Positions 44,146-56,364 of a stretch of DNA of 64,000 nt are shown piece after piece. The stretch comes from Capitella teleta. Its lineage: Eukaryota; Annelida; Polychaeta; Capitellidae. Location of the stretch: contig KB308560.1 in assembly GCA_000328365.1 (NCBI GenBank), positions 4,672-68,671 of the forward strand, in the 5' to 3' direction. Below the pieces are notes generated by a model. That model saw only the letters and a list, made by a program, of their open reading frames with translations, did not search any database and was not told the DNA's origin. The translations under genes and the position numbers were made by a program. Position 1 is the stretch's first letter. Each line of letters starts with the position of its first letter.

Positions 44146-44391
44146 TCATGTTAGTGAATATTCCAGGTGAGTGTATATCCTGGATGTGGGCGGGTCCTCG
44201 AGTATAGCAACAGCTCTGGTCGCAGCATCATTGTTGAGAGCTGAGACGACATGCCAGTACTTTGTTTGGTCCTTGGTTATGTCTCGCACCCCAAACTGAG
44301 CTTTCACTTGTGCAAACCATGCGGCAATGTTAGAAGTCCAAATCATGGGCACTTTCATAGATACAGCGCTCATCTTAGTTTCGTGATTCAC
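44146..44391 (-). mobile_element. Ty3/Gypsy LTR retrotransposon fossil (gag fragment)
   Basis: The peptide resembles the start of Gypsy-type Gag (AAWFAQVKAQFGVRDI and YWHVVSALN). Only a short fragment remains; no LTRs or pol are visible beside it. It is a broken, old copy. Confidence 0.65.
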
Positions 44392-45400
44392 AAATCTGGG
44401 TTACCAATATGGAGAGACAAGATGATTGAAATCACAGTTGAGACTGATTTTTATTATGTGCATTCAACATTTATATGCATGGTGAGAAGTAACTTTGAGT
44501 CAATCGAAATGGATTGACTTGGTCGCTACAATACTCAAAACATTTTGGTTTTAGCTCCTTTTGAAACTAGAATTACATGTATAGTTACATGGTCTTGCGT
44601 CTTCAAGAGTCAGAACCCTCACCACTGGGCGGGTGTGTCAATGGAGCCTGTTAACCATTATTGTCCTTGTAACAAAGGATATCAGCCTTGGTAACATATC
44701 TTGTCACATTCTTGTGGAAATCGTTACATATCAAAATGTTCAACAGTCAGTTGTCAGTTGAATGAACAGTGAATGTAGGTGCGGTCATCATTGATCAATA
44801 TTCCTTGACACAGGCATGCTAAATATCTTGTATGAGAGTCCGAATCATTCCATAGTGAACAAAATACTATGGCAAAGCATTGTTTACATTATAATAAATA
44901 TTACTACATAATACATGCATGTATTGGACACATTAGCATGCAATGCAAGATTGATTACATAAACAAGGGAAGATTCACACCATAGGCTCCTATAAACATG
45001 CAGAGGGGAGTCCAGATATTAACATTAATGCAATTAAGACCCTCTATGGTAAATAACTCATGTGGGTTATTTTCTTCTAGTGAATTTAAGGGATTTGTGG
45101 TTATTTACTAAATACTGATATGGAGTATCACATCATGGGTTTGATTGAATTTGGATGGCGCCTTTGTGTATACATGTTTTTTTTCGCGGCCTTCATTGAA
45201 ATCGAGATGTGACTGTACTAGTATTTGGAATTCAGCCCATGGTCTATAAGCAGTGCAAAGAGCAACTCCAAAACATTTTCATTTCATTTTCTTCTTTCGT
45301 ATTCAACCTTGCACTTTGCTCTCGACAATACTAGGCTTTATGCTATTCAAAATTATGTTCAGAAAGAGTGAATAGACTTTGGCCCGCATCGTGTATTGTG
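44392..45400. other. Gene-free stretch upstream of CBX
   Basis: No gene or recognised repeat; AT-rich. Confidence 0.45.
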
Positions 45401-45496
45401 CTTGGTCTGTTTGTGGCGAGTATGCAACGAAGCGTTGCGCAGCAGCTGGCGCGTCCCCTGGCTTCGGCTCGTGAACTACGCCGCTAATCAGATGCA

Positions 45497-45504
45497 TGAC
45501 GTCA
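45497..45504. promoter_or_regulatory. Palindromic CRE (TGACGTCA) in the CBX promoter
   Basis: A full cAMP-response element lies 100 bp upstream of the CBX start codon, inside a GC-richer patch. It suggests ATF/CREB-type control; this is an inference from position alone. Confidence 0.4.
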
Positions 45505-45603
45505 TCAACTGATATTTCGCTTGAAAACACAATGAATGAAAAGCGGGCGATATTACAGTGATGTGGCGTCAATAGTGCACTTTTCTTCGATATTTCGCTT
45601 AAA

Positions 45604-47772
45604 ATGGAGCTCACTGAAATGGGGGAACGGGTTTTCGCGGCAGAGTGCATCGAAAAACGAAGAGTGAGAAAGGTCGGTTGCTTTGATGCGGAGAAATTAG
45701 AGCAAATCTGCGATATACGCATCGAACATCGGATTTTCATTGAAAACTTCCGATTCGCCTTTTTTCGTGGTTTAATTTTCAATTTGTAACTTCAAGTGGA
45801 TTTCACGATTGAAGGAAACTCACGAGTCGACTGTCTGACTGTAGAAACGATTTGTTTAATGTTGGTAGTTTATTCTATGTGTCTATTTGTCACATTGACT
45901 ATGATTCAGTAATTTAGGTAAATTGTCAATTGGTTTATTTTAGTATAAGTATTTACTATTAATCATAATTCTAATCACACTATTCGCAGTATCAGTATCA
46001 TAGTATGAGAATATTTGACTAAGGTCATCTTTAGGCTGTTCTGTTTTAATTGACATATCTTCGAACTGGTTTTTACTGTGACTCACTAGTCATCAGTGGC
46101 CGGTTATACTCAGATTGTGATGTCTACTGGATGAGTAGATCTATTCTAAACAGCTGACTCAGTTTGTGACTCAGTCATTCATTGCGTCAATCACTCAGTG
46201 ATCGATTGTCATAAGTAATGCATCATTACTGATTTACTCGGATTAGGATAGTACTGTTTGTGCAAAACGTTACGTCTTACTAGTATTGATTGAATCATAT
46301 AACTTATTTTATTTTCTGCTCTTGCTAGAACTGACGGAAGTATCAGTGCGAAGGAGACGATGCCATCGTATCCGCTGTCATGGGCAGGACCGTCTGTAGT
46401 TGTAACTCACAAGCTATTGTCACATTGTTGACATAGCCCGCAGCGTTCGTTTGAATCGTAGAAGGGTTAAAAGATAAAAGTTGAAACATAAGTGTGACCT
46501 CCTGTAGCATTCTGTATTATTTAATCAGTGGATATGTTCGTCTCCTTGACTGGTGTATGAATATTCATGATCAAATCTAATTATTTCTTCTTCTCTCTTC
46601 AGGGTAAAGTTGAATATTTTGTCAAATGGAAGGGTTGGAGTACAAAGTGAGTTAAACATGGACGAATGAATGGTCTTTTCCATCTCTCGTTCTCATGGTC
46701 ATCGTTCTCTCGTTCTCAGATACAACACGTGGGAGCCAGAAAAGAATATTCTCGATCGACGACTGGTTGAGGCCTTCTTGGAAGAGTGAGTTGATTAGTT
46801 TTCCTCGCTTTTAATCTTGCTGTCGTTCGTATTCAGAAGTGACGATGTTCGACCGTATCCAGGGAAGAAGAGAGGAAGGAAACCGAATCGCTTGAAACAG
46901 ACGCAGGTTGGTGGCACGAGTAGCGTCTGCTTGCATGACGACTGTGACTCTTTTTGCAGAACGACTCGGATGATGACGATGATGACGACGAGAGTGACTT
47001 CAGTGATGACTCCGACAACGACTCGGACACGTCGTCGTCAGATTCGGCCGAAAAAAGGAAAGTCACGCCTCGTGACGCAGAGGTCAAGGTCAAAACCGAA
47101 CCAGGCGTGGAGACGACCCCCGGACCCAGCGGGGTCGCTGAGAAGCCCCCCGTGGCCCCCCCAAAGAACGACGCCACCCCGAAGGAGAACGGGTCGCTGG
47201 GAACCGAAGCGAACCCCATCAAAATCCAGCGTGGCCCCGGACGGCCCCCCGGATCGAAAAACGTGCCCCGGCACCTGAAAGTGAAGCTAAAAACAAAAAA
47301 GTTTGAGCAAAAACTGAAGCAAAAATATAGCAACCAGCCCCCACGCATGTCTGGCTCTCCGCTTGTGAAGAAGAAAAGGGGTCGGCCGCCCAAGAACCCG
47401 ATTGCCGTGGCAGCCGCTAAACTCATGGCCAAGAAAATGTCCTCTCAGCTGAGCAAAGCCTCCACGGATAGCACCCCCTCGAGCCCAGGGGGGAAAAAAC
47501 GGAAAGTTATCGGAGGGAAATCCGATCAAAACGGAAATATTGACAAAGACTTGTTGAAAGTGGACTCGGAATGTTCTGATGGAACGACAACAGACGGCAC
47601 TAATGCCAAGCCAGCCAGCGACAATCGTGCGTTCTGGAAACCTCCGGAAGATACGAGGCCTCTCCTCGATCAGGTTTTCATCACGGACGTCACCGCCGAT
47701 GACCTCACGATCACGATTCGTGAGAGTACGACAGACACGGGGTTCTTTAAAAAGCGAGGGGTGGAAGATTGA
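45604..47772 (+). CDS. CBX: Polycomb-type chromobox protein (CBX2/4/6/7/8 class)
   Basis: Five coding exons join in phase to 353 residues: 45604-45672, 46603-46646, 46720-46785, 46837-46906, 46960-47772. The chromodomain (about 10-60) reads [40 protein letters not shown]. Its aromatic cage residues (F11, W32, W35) are kept, for reading H3K27me3. Then come an AT-hook-like KKRGRKPNR (70-78), an acidic stretch (84-112), a VKTE SUMO-acceptor consensus (127-130), AT-hooks GRPPG (about 177) and KKRGRPPKNP (221-230), a KKRKV-type NLS (262-266) and the C-terminal Pc box (322-349, TDVTADDLTITIRES..TGFF) that binds RING1. The protein should be the PRC1 subunit. Three AT-hook-like motifs recall CBX2. 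It converges with EXOC7. Confidence 0.95.
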
Positions 47773-48053
47773 GTGTGAACGCTTGTATCGCGCGGCCACG
47801 ATTGTGTTCAATGAGGGATATCTGTTATTGTGTATATTGATTATATTCTTAGATGTTATTTCACTGCTATTTATTCTTGGGAAAGTTGTTTTAAAGAAAT
47901 TAATATTATGCTTTTTCATTCACAACTCTTTGATAACCTCTCTTTAATGCAAGTACTTTACTCTTTTTTTTTTTTTTTGCAAAAATGATTTGCAGATTAT
48001 TTTTTTTCATTTTTTCCCCCCGATTCTCCTGAAATCATGCCATTTAAGAATAT

Positions 48054-48059
48054 AATAAA
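48054..48059 (+). terminator. Poly(A) signal of CBX
   Basis: AATAAA lies 282 bp after the CBX stop. Confidence 0.5.
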
Positions 48060-48182
48060 TCCGTTGGTTTTTAAAATTGCAATCCCCCCTCTTGTTTAGC
48101 TATTCTTAAAAAAATTAAAAATAAGTTAAAATGAATCCACTCACAAACCTAAAAAATATTACATCATCGCAAGCTTACGTGT

Positions 48183-48188
48183 TTTATT
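48183..48188 (-). terminator. Poly(A) signal of EXOC7
   Basis: TTTATT (AATAAA on minus) lies 66 bp downstream of the EXOC7 stop. It is about 125 bp from the CBX signal, so the two transcripts end nearly back to back. Confidence 0.5.
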
Positions 48189-48253
48189 CAATAATACAAA
48201 TGCATGAATAATTAAATCCTACTTGATTGCAAATCTGAATAAATTTGAATAAA

Positions 48254-51200
48254 TTAAGCAGTGGAGTCGAAGAACTGCTCGATCATAGCCACAATGTCCC
48301 TCTCCGTGTACTTGATGTATTTCTCTGGATTTTTAGTGAAGTTCGTTCCCTCGTATCTCTTCCGGAACGATCGGTAGAAGGGAAGGACGTACTCTTTGTT
48401 GTCCTGCTTCAGTTGCTCCTTCAGCTCCGTGTCCGGAACTGCGTAGGACTTCTGTGTACGAGTGATCTCCTCAATCTCCTTATTGAAACTCTGGTTTTGA
48501 AAACAATCAAGTTATTATCAATATCATATGTTTTGTTTGGCTTACCATGAATTTGTCTTTAATCATTTGCCGTTCTTTGTCTTTTAGCTGTGGAAAGTTT
48601 TAAAATTATTGATTTAGTTGATTGGATATGATATCAAGAATTTAATTTCAAGAATCAAGATAATTGAAATATGGTTGAGAAAGGATATACACAACCGCGA
48701 GGAAATAATTGTATAAAAATGAGAAATAGTTGTTGATTATATACAAGGTCAATTTTGGAATTTTATTCATGAAATTGTTGAGTACCTTCCACCGTGACTA
48801 AAATAGGACAAGTCAAATCAGTTGGAGCAATACTTTTAACAATACTCGAGTTTGATGTTGAAAACAAAAAAATTGATTAATTTTCATGCCGGTATATTAT
48901 GTTTTCAAATATCTTTTACATTTTGAGTATTGAGCCATCTGATATGATGGACATGAGTAATGATTAAACACCCGGAAACATCCAAATGAGTGACAAGAGA
49001 AGTGAGTCTCTAAGGAAGTGAGATATTATATGCAGATGAAAGATTGCAGATGATGCGCTAGTAATGAGCCAAGTCAAGCGTGCGGTCATATTATTATTAT
49101 CAGCAATGAAATCAGCAGAAAATGCGCATTTGTATAGATTTCTAATAAATGCACAATGTAAATGTGATATGTAAAAAACAATATATATGAAAAAAAAAAA
49201 GCCTCATTTAATGAACAAATTTGGCTGATATCATTCCTGAGAGCAGATAGTCAGTTATGTAATATATATATAAATATACAGAGTGCAGGGCCAAAAGTAG
49301 TCTTATCTTCCCCGATGTTAAAGGTTTCAATGCTGTTCATTGTCACTTCACTTTTCTGAGAAAACAGATCACAGTGTAAAAACTACGCAAATCTCAGAGA
49401 AATAAATATCTGGTCATGCTGCTATTCCTATAATTTCACATCCAATTTTGTCGACATTGATGCCGATTTATCTCAATCAAAAGAGAGCACCCAATATTCA
49501 GCGATATTATTTTCCCTTTCAGCCCCGGACCATGGATGAGCATCATTTGGATGAGCATCATTTGGATGCCCAAATAAGGCATCGCTCTCATGATTAGGCC
49601 TTACAGTGCATAATAATGGGAGTGCATTGTCCATTGTAATTTGACTATCGGGGTGGTGGAGGTGTTGGAAATGAATGTCGCCAAGCAGCTTTGACTTTTC
49701 AGCACTTTGTGTTCCGAGAACATGTTGTTAGAATCCAAATGCGCTCTTCTGTCGTTGTTATCCTGGTTGATAGCATATCGCGTAACGACTTACTCAGGAA
49801 ATAACAACAATGAAAAAGATTTGTGTGCGCTTATTTAACCTCTGAATGCTGAAACAGCTAAGGCTCATATGGTCCGAGGAGGTAAGCAGGAGTTAAGTGC
49901 CCAAGGACACAAGGTTGGTGGCTGGCTTCGAACCTCCAGTGGCCAAGCCCTTTCGAGGCGAGCACGCTAACCACTCGGCCACCACCTCTCCTTATGATAA
50001 TAGGATAAAACAAATGCGAGGTAAAATACTCACTAAAATCAACGTCTTTGCATAATAACGCAGTCAATTCAGATCAGGTAGTTATTGCTTGGAATTATGG
50101 ATAAATATCAGCAAATTTCAAATTTTTGTTTCCAACACGGAGAAGATAAGACTACTTTTGGCCCTGCACTCTGTATATATATAATATATAATAATATATA
50201 TCAAATGAATATATTATACAGAAGCTGAAAATTCTGACCTTGAATCGTTGCTGGAAGAAAATTGAAAGAAAAGCCAAGAAAAATGAATGCATTGGAAAAA
50301 ATCCCGCAAATTCTACTTTTTCATTAACGACTAAAGAAAAAAACCAGAAAAATCAAGAGGACGATTAAACCGTTCATGGAACATGCAAATGGAAATGAAA
50401 AAGGATTAATTAATTAATTAATTACTAGCATGTTAACTAAAAACCCACAAGTTCACAACATTATTCCTGCAGTCGAGCTTACTTTGCTTTCGGCTGTCAA
50501 ATCTTGCGTTCCTCCAATCGGCTTCTGATCTTCTGTGATTGGCGACAGAACCCAACTCCAACTGAGAGGAAAAACGTCAAATTAATTAGTCAATTATTTA
50601 AAACTAATTGCAATTATGAAGCTGACAAGCAGAGTTAAATGCTGTGAATCCTCAATTTACGATTTTATAAATGGCTCAAGAGATCTGAAGCATGGGGAGA
50701 TCTAATTAATTATATATTCCTTATCTTTGAGTTAATTAACCGAATAACATTATCTAGTACTTATACTGATAAAATAGAATAATTTAACCATGGGTCGACT
50801 GCTAATCTTTATCTGATTAATTCAATCAGTTATAATTAATTTTTATTTTGATGGACGGAATACCCTTTGAATAGACCATACACGCATAAATGCAGAAATT
50901 TTAATCTCAAAATCATTTCTTCAAAAACATTTCTTTGCAGCGTATTGGAGTTCCCGACCTGTGGCACGTATACTGCTGTTTGTAGTTCTTCACTTGTTGC
51001 ACGTAATGTGACTCCATCTGTTTGTCTTTCAAATGCAGAAGACTAAAAAGACCAAGTCTGAGAACGTCCCGAAAAGCAGCGTTGGGAAAAAAAAATCATT
51101 ATTCAACCTAAACACCTCAAAACTCGCTAATTAAAAACACACAACACCGAGATCGACTCAAAGACACCGAGCGGAAGAAAGCGTAAAAGGTCAGAGGTCA

Positions 51201-54200
51201 GGGTCCTACCTCTGTGAGTAAATGCGCTTCTGGTTGAGGCACTGGTCCTCGTAGAATGATTCCACCTCATTGTTCCACATATGAACGATATCCAACATAT
51301 TTGACCTTCAACACAAAAATACGTACAGAAGGCAACCGCCCTTCAAGCAAAAATGAAATCTCATGCAAAGAAAACAGTAACCATGGAAACGGAGAACGTA
51401 AGCCAATAAGAAGAAAAAGGAATTCTATGAAATATACACCGAGGAACAAACTCAAAAAAAAAATAAAACTGAAGCAAGAACAATAGAGTTGTGACACGAT
51501 TATTATTAGGAAAATTTGTAGATTTCACTAGAAAAAATTTTGTGAATTTCATGAGTAAAAAAATTCAAGACTCACCGACGAAGTGATTTGAGAATGTAAT
51601 TGTAATTATTAAGCAGAAAAATCGCCTGCAACGTCTGGTCATTATAGGTGCTGGATTTGTTGTTAAGGTTTAGTCCGAGGGCCGACATCACTTTGGCTGA
51701 GGGCCGGAGAAATATATCGTGAGGACACAGGAAGGGCATTTGACCTACTTATGAACTCTGCTAGCTTCAATTTAGGTCGGTCGATATTCTGAACATCAGG
51801 CAAGGAAGTTGGATCTGAGGTCAGAAGCATAGCGCCCGCCGTGTCAGCAAAATCCAGCAACTGCTCAAGGAATAGAGTTGTCTGGAAAGAGAATGACGTT
51901 GAACTGAACAAAAGACGACTCCTCGGTGACCCACGTTGCTTGTGAGTTCGTGCACGGTTCCATCTTTGGGCAAATGGGATTGTTTATCCGGATCATTCTG
52001 TCGGATGAATTTATAATAACTTTCGCCAATCGAGTGATTACCACTTACTCGTATATTTTCCACAAAATCTTCCAGCGATTTAGCGCCCTAAAAAAAAAAA
52101 TTATCGTTAACTTAACGTCGTGATTAATAAACAAACAGCTCACGGTAGCGTCCAGGGAGGAAATCAGCGATGCTAGTTTCGTTCGTGTGGGTCCTTTGCA
52201 GCCCTGAAGTGAGGCTAAAAAATGAGTCAGTAGGGCATAAGAGTGACCTACTTCCAAGGTGACATCAAATGCTGGCTTCATGGAGCGCAGGTGCTTCAAG
52301 ACGGGAAAGAGAGAGATGACTGCGGTGGCGTTGTGGCGACCCGTGGCTCTTTTGATGGAACTCGCAATTTGCTGAAAGAGAACGCGCGAATTACAAGCAG
52401 AGATCGAACCCCGTTCGTACCTGGCCTTCCTTCACCACAGAGTCGTAAGCGGCTTGAATCAAATGATCAAATATTTTGCGCTGGTGCCTCTCGGGGATGA
52501 TGCCTTGCATCAGGGTAGCCTCACTCTGGAATTATGCGTCAATATCTCTGAGATCAAGCACAATAACAAACCTGAATGAGTTTAAGCAGAGCAGAGACTG
52601 ACGCGATGTAGAAGTCAATGTCAACATCCATGAGGTCATCGCGGGCGTCTTGAGTCGAGGGCGTTTGTCGGTTGGCCCCTGCGAAGCAACGCTCGAGTAA
52701 GCGACGAAGATCAGATCAATTGAAAGCTCACCTCCCACATCTAAACGCTCCATCTGTTTGCGCAGAGTGTTGGATGCTTTACGCACAAACCTAAAAATAG
52801 AACAAGAATGAGATTGAGGCAGAAACAGCGAAAGAACGGAGCAACGCACGCCATCCTTCGCGACGCCTTGCGACTCGACGGAGTGTCTCTTGATTTGGAT
52901 TTGGACGACTGAAAAAAAACAAAGACAAATAAGCGAAGGGGAGTGGACGATGAACTGACCACCGAGGGCGATTGAGTGACCAGGGTCATGTTGGCGCTGT
53001 CTCTGCTGCCCGACTTCAGATGATCGCGGAGTCTGAAATAAATATCAGCTGGTAATAAAAGCACAGAAATAAAAGCACCAAAAAGTACGTTTGCAGTGAC
53101 TTCAGCAGAATGCTGGAGCGGATCGTGTAATACAACTGCATGTAATCCGTGTCTATTCCACACTGGAGCAGCCAAGTCGAGACTTTCTTCAAATCATCCA
53201 CAACTTTCGGTGAAAGCTGTTCAATCGGCGTAACTTCTTCCTCAGGACATTCTGAGGACAAAAACTTGCCGCACGCACAAATGCACCGGATGACCTTTAC
53301 CTTCTTCCACAGCCAACGCGTCCAATATGACAACGGCTGGAACCGGTTTACTGTGCCGCGTCAGCAAATTCCGGAATTCTCGTTCCAAGGCGTCCTTACC
53401 GGCCTCGTAAAGCGCTGTCTACTCACGCGAGAATAGAATGACTAAATAATCAGAGTTCTGTAAATACCACGTGAGACATCTCCGGACTGTCAGGATTGTT
53501 GGCGGTGAAGTACTGAACAGACATCTGCAGCTTATTCATACATTCCAAGTAATTGTCCAGCCCTGTGCTTGGCCTGGAAATCTCAAAAGATAAAAACTCT
53601 CCGATTAAAGGCAGACCATCGTACCCGTCTCTGACAAACGGCTCGACCTCCTCCGCCACGTGGTAATAGCCAATCACGTGATCCAAAGAGGCGAGAGTTT
53701 TCTCAATATCTGGAGAATAAGCGTGAGATGGAGAATGCGTGGATGACATGTGACCCACTTTCATGGCGTCTCTGTAGGTTTCCCGTCTCTTGGTAAATCG
53801 GAATGATTGTCTCTTCCAGCTTCGAGAGGCGGCTTTCAAATGAGCTGAGAATTCCCAGCATGTTTGAGGTCATCGTGTTGCTTCGACCCAAAGATTCCTT
53901 CAAGAAGGCTAGGTTGTCCATCTCCTGAATCGACAAGTAATTAATATTAGATTTAATCTAGATTTAATATACTTGACTTCTTGGGTTATATATATTGAGC
54001 CAAACTTTTTTTGACCCTTGGTTAGTTGTTATGTCATTGGATTAGATGGATGTTGAGTTTTAGATGTTTGTGTGGTTGAATTTTAGGGGGTGGTGTTTGT
54101 AAGTTTTGTTTATGCGAGATTTGAAGATGTTAATGGTGGGAGAGTTGATGGTGTCTGCTGGGAGGGAGTTCCATGTTGTAATGATGCGGTGTCATAAGAG

Positions 54201-55960
54201 TATGATAAGACAGTTGAGTAAGTAGTTGTGTTTGTCCTCCGTTTGATCAATTTATGTCTGTGTCCTCGGGTCGGTGTAGTCTGAATGGGGCTAGTACGTC
54301 TGTATGTTTGATGTTGTCAGTCTTTTGATGATTTTGTAGGTCTCAATCAAGTCGGTCCGTAGTCGTCTGTAGGTCAGGGTTGGCAGTCTGAGTTTTTTCA
54401 GTTGTTGGGGGTAGGGCAGGTGACGTAAGTTGGGTAATTTTTATGTGGCTCTTATTTGTATTCTTTCGATGTTATTGGTGTGGTTTTTTTTTGTTTTTTT
54501 TCGTTTTTTTGTTTTTTTTAGATGGCGTGTCCAAGCGAGGGAGGCATATATTCAAGGGTGGGGCGAATTTTGGCTTGTAGAGGGTGAGGAAAGTGTCATT
54601 GTCTTAATTAATTGGTGGTGAAATTTGCGTTTGATGACATTGAGTGTTCAGGAGGCTTTGTTTGTGATGTTATTAATGTGGTCTGAAAAGTGAAGTCTGT
54701 TGTCGATAGTGATGCCAAGGTCTTTTTCTGTGGTGTTGTTGTTGATTGAATAGTGTCTTTTGGGGTTGGATTTTCCAAAATAGAATGAGTTGTGGATTAT
54801 TTGGTTCCAGGTATTCAGTGAGGGTGGATTTTATTATTTTTTTCAAGGACTTTGCATGCGTCACAGGTAATACTGATTGGGTGGTAGTTGGCTTTTCTTG
54901 TTGCCTTTTTCGTATTTGGGTTTATGTGGGCTAACTTCCCTTGGGACGGGATGGTGCCTGCTTGAATGGACTTGTTGAAAAAGTTTGTGAGAAGGGGAGT
55001 AATTTCGGAGGCTGCTTCTTTGAGGACGATGTGGTGGATGTTGTCAGGTCCAGCGGGTTTAAATGGATCAATAGAGAGGAGTTTGGAGCACACTTGATCT
55101 TCTGTGATAGTGATTGTTTCTAGTGTGAGAATAATTTATGAGAGGAGAGGGGGGGTAGCTGGTTAAATTCTTAGGTAAATACTTTTGAGTACTGAAGGTT
55201 GAGAGCGTTTGCTTTGTCATGATCAGTCGTGGCTAGTGAATTATCATTGTTCACGAGGTCTAAAATGGGGGAGGTTTGTCTACGGCCATTGATAAATTGC
55301 CAGAATTTTTTTAGAGGTGAAAATGATAAGCAGGCATAAGGGTTAAATAGTAGAACTCCTGCAAAACGTGGAATTCTGTGTCACTATTTCAAAGTAAAGT
55401 ATTTTCATGGTTCATTACACATTAGTTTTATACATGAAGCTTTAAGCATGATCGCATCCATTAGGTTCGTTAAACAAGAGCCACTGGTTGTGTAGTGCAA
55501 TTTGTTGCTAATTATAGGGTCAGTCAATTCGATAATTATTTACAAAATGCCAAAAATGGTTGGGGGATTTCTGAGTGGTCGCCTTTTTATTTATTGTACA
55601 ACAGGTGATTGCTTCCAGATAAACAGCTGCAGATCGCATCAATATTTACTCCAATAACTAAGTAATAGATAACTGCATGGGCAGTGAGGCTGTGTGGGCA
55701 GTGAGGCTGTGTAATGATGGCATTGGTCACTCTTGCCGTCTTCGTCTAAGTCGATACATCAATTGTCAAATGATCAATCATTATCATTATGATTATCATG
55801 ATTCATTAAAAAAAATTTAATGTAAATTTAATCATCCCATGGAAATGATCATGGATGATCATGGCATTTGAGACCTTCATTTCTCCAAACCCAGCACTAT
55901 TTTTTTTACCTTTTGGAGTTTGTCTCCAGAATCAGTGCGGTAATGTGGCACATCATCCAT
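48254..55960 (-). CDS. EXOC7: Exocyst complex component 7 (Exo70)
   Basis: Twenty-two exons join in phase to 721 residues: 55910-55960, 53759-53924, 53625-53709, 53468-53573, 53301-53418, 53089-53251, 52960-53032, 52850-52908, 52732-52790, 52572-52678, 52421-52525, 52252-52371, 52144-52203, 52049-52087, 51935-51997, 51749-51881, 51576-51696, 51210-51305, 50959-51042, 50483-50561, 48546-48587, 48254-48490. The N-terminal coiled coil (MLGILSSFESRLSKLEE) is followed by an Exo70 rod. Clear family blocks are SLDHVIGYYHVAEE, PKDGTVHELTSN, FLLNNYNYILKSL and the C-terminal FTKNPEKYIKYTERD, whose basic residues bind PI(4,5)P2 in the family. Exo70 tethers exocytic vesicles to the plasma membrane. The basic linker encoded by exons 7-9 (KSKSRDTPSSRKASRRM) is where vertebrate isoforms differ. 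Intron 1 holds a LINE and intron 20 a DNA element. Confidence 0.96.
49279..50173. mobile_element. TA-flanked DNA element with 32-bp perfect inverted ends, in an EXOC7 intron
   Basis: CAGAGTGCAGGGCCAAAAGT begins the element, and its first 32 bp are exactly inverted at the right end. TA-rich sequence flanks both sides, consistent with a Tc1/mariner-type TA target. The 0.9-kb interior has no transposase and carries a tRNA-like SINE. A relative of the end is at 13866. Confidence 0.85.
49861..49990 (-). mobile_element. tRNA-related SINE within the TA element
   Basis: The minus strand reads gtggccgagtggttagcgtg (A-box-like) and about 35 bp later ggttcgaagcc (B-box-like), resembling a class II (Leu/Ser) tRNA. 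It lacks complementary acceptor-stem ends, so it is a SINE head rather than a tRNA gene. It differs from the SINE at 13431. Confidence 0.65.
53985..55340 (-). mobile_element. LINE inserted in EXOC7 intron 1
   Basis: The minus strand gives, in order, the pre-RT linker (FWQFINGRRQTSPILDLVN), the start of the RT domain (FKPAGPDNIHHIVLKEAA, KKATRKANYHPISI) and a C-terminal region (about 54660-54060: HINNITNKAS.TLNVIKRK, then WNSLPADTINSPTINIFK). The catalytic centre is missing, so there is an internal deletion, and several frame changes occur. It lies in the same orientation as EXOC7. It accounts for most of the 2-kb first intron. Confidence 0.75.
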
Positions 55961-56364
55961 CGTGGCTGAAACTCAAGACATAAGCAGAGAAATATAGAAG
56001 AATATTCCCAATTATGACAGGAAGAGGAGTGTTTTGATTCGGGTCGACCCACAGACTACTCGCAATTATAGTGCGTTATGATTGACTCCGAATGCGAAGT
56101 TTTTTGAAATCATAACGCACAATTTTTATTCCTCAAGAATTTGGCAACAACCAATAGGCCTAATAATTAACATGCATGTACCAACGACTAGTACTTGAGA
56201 ATGGTGTAACATTAAACCAAAGTGATCTTATAAATCAGAAAATATCTTCCCTTGTCTAAAACCAAGTCCAAAATTTAGAAAATATAAATAATGACATAGA
56301 ACCATTTGAATAGAGAAATAAATATTTATTAAAACAAAATAAACGGCAATGGTGCATGGAGCAA
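55961..56364 (-). other. Short gap between ANAPC13 and EXOC7 with an inverted pair of GCGTTATGATT
   Basis: This 404-bp gap separates the ANAPC13 stop from the EXOC7 start. It must hold the EXOC7 promoter. The motif GCGTTATGATT at 56073-56083 and its reverse complement at 56108-56118 form an inverted pair with a 24-bp spacer, about 115-160 bp upstream of the EXOC7 ATG. TTTATT at 56325-56330 is the likely ANAPC13 poly(A) signal. Confidence 0.5.

Noticed and set aside
46833-47919. Long minus-strand ORFs opposite CBX exon 5 (199 and 210 codons)
   Set aside because: They are antisense shadows of the GC-rich, biased CBX coding exon.
49861-49990. Possible tRNA-Ser/Leu gene
   Set aside because: It lacks complementary ends and is embedded in a mobile element; it is a SINE head.
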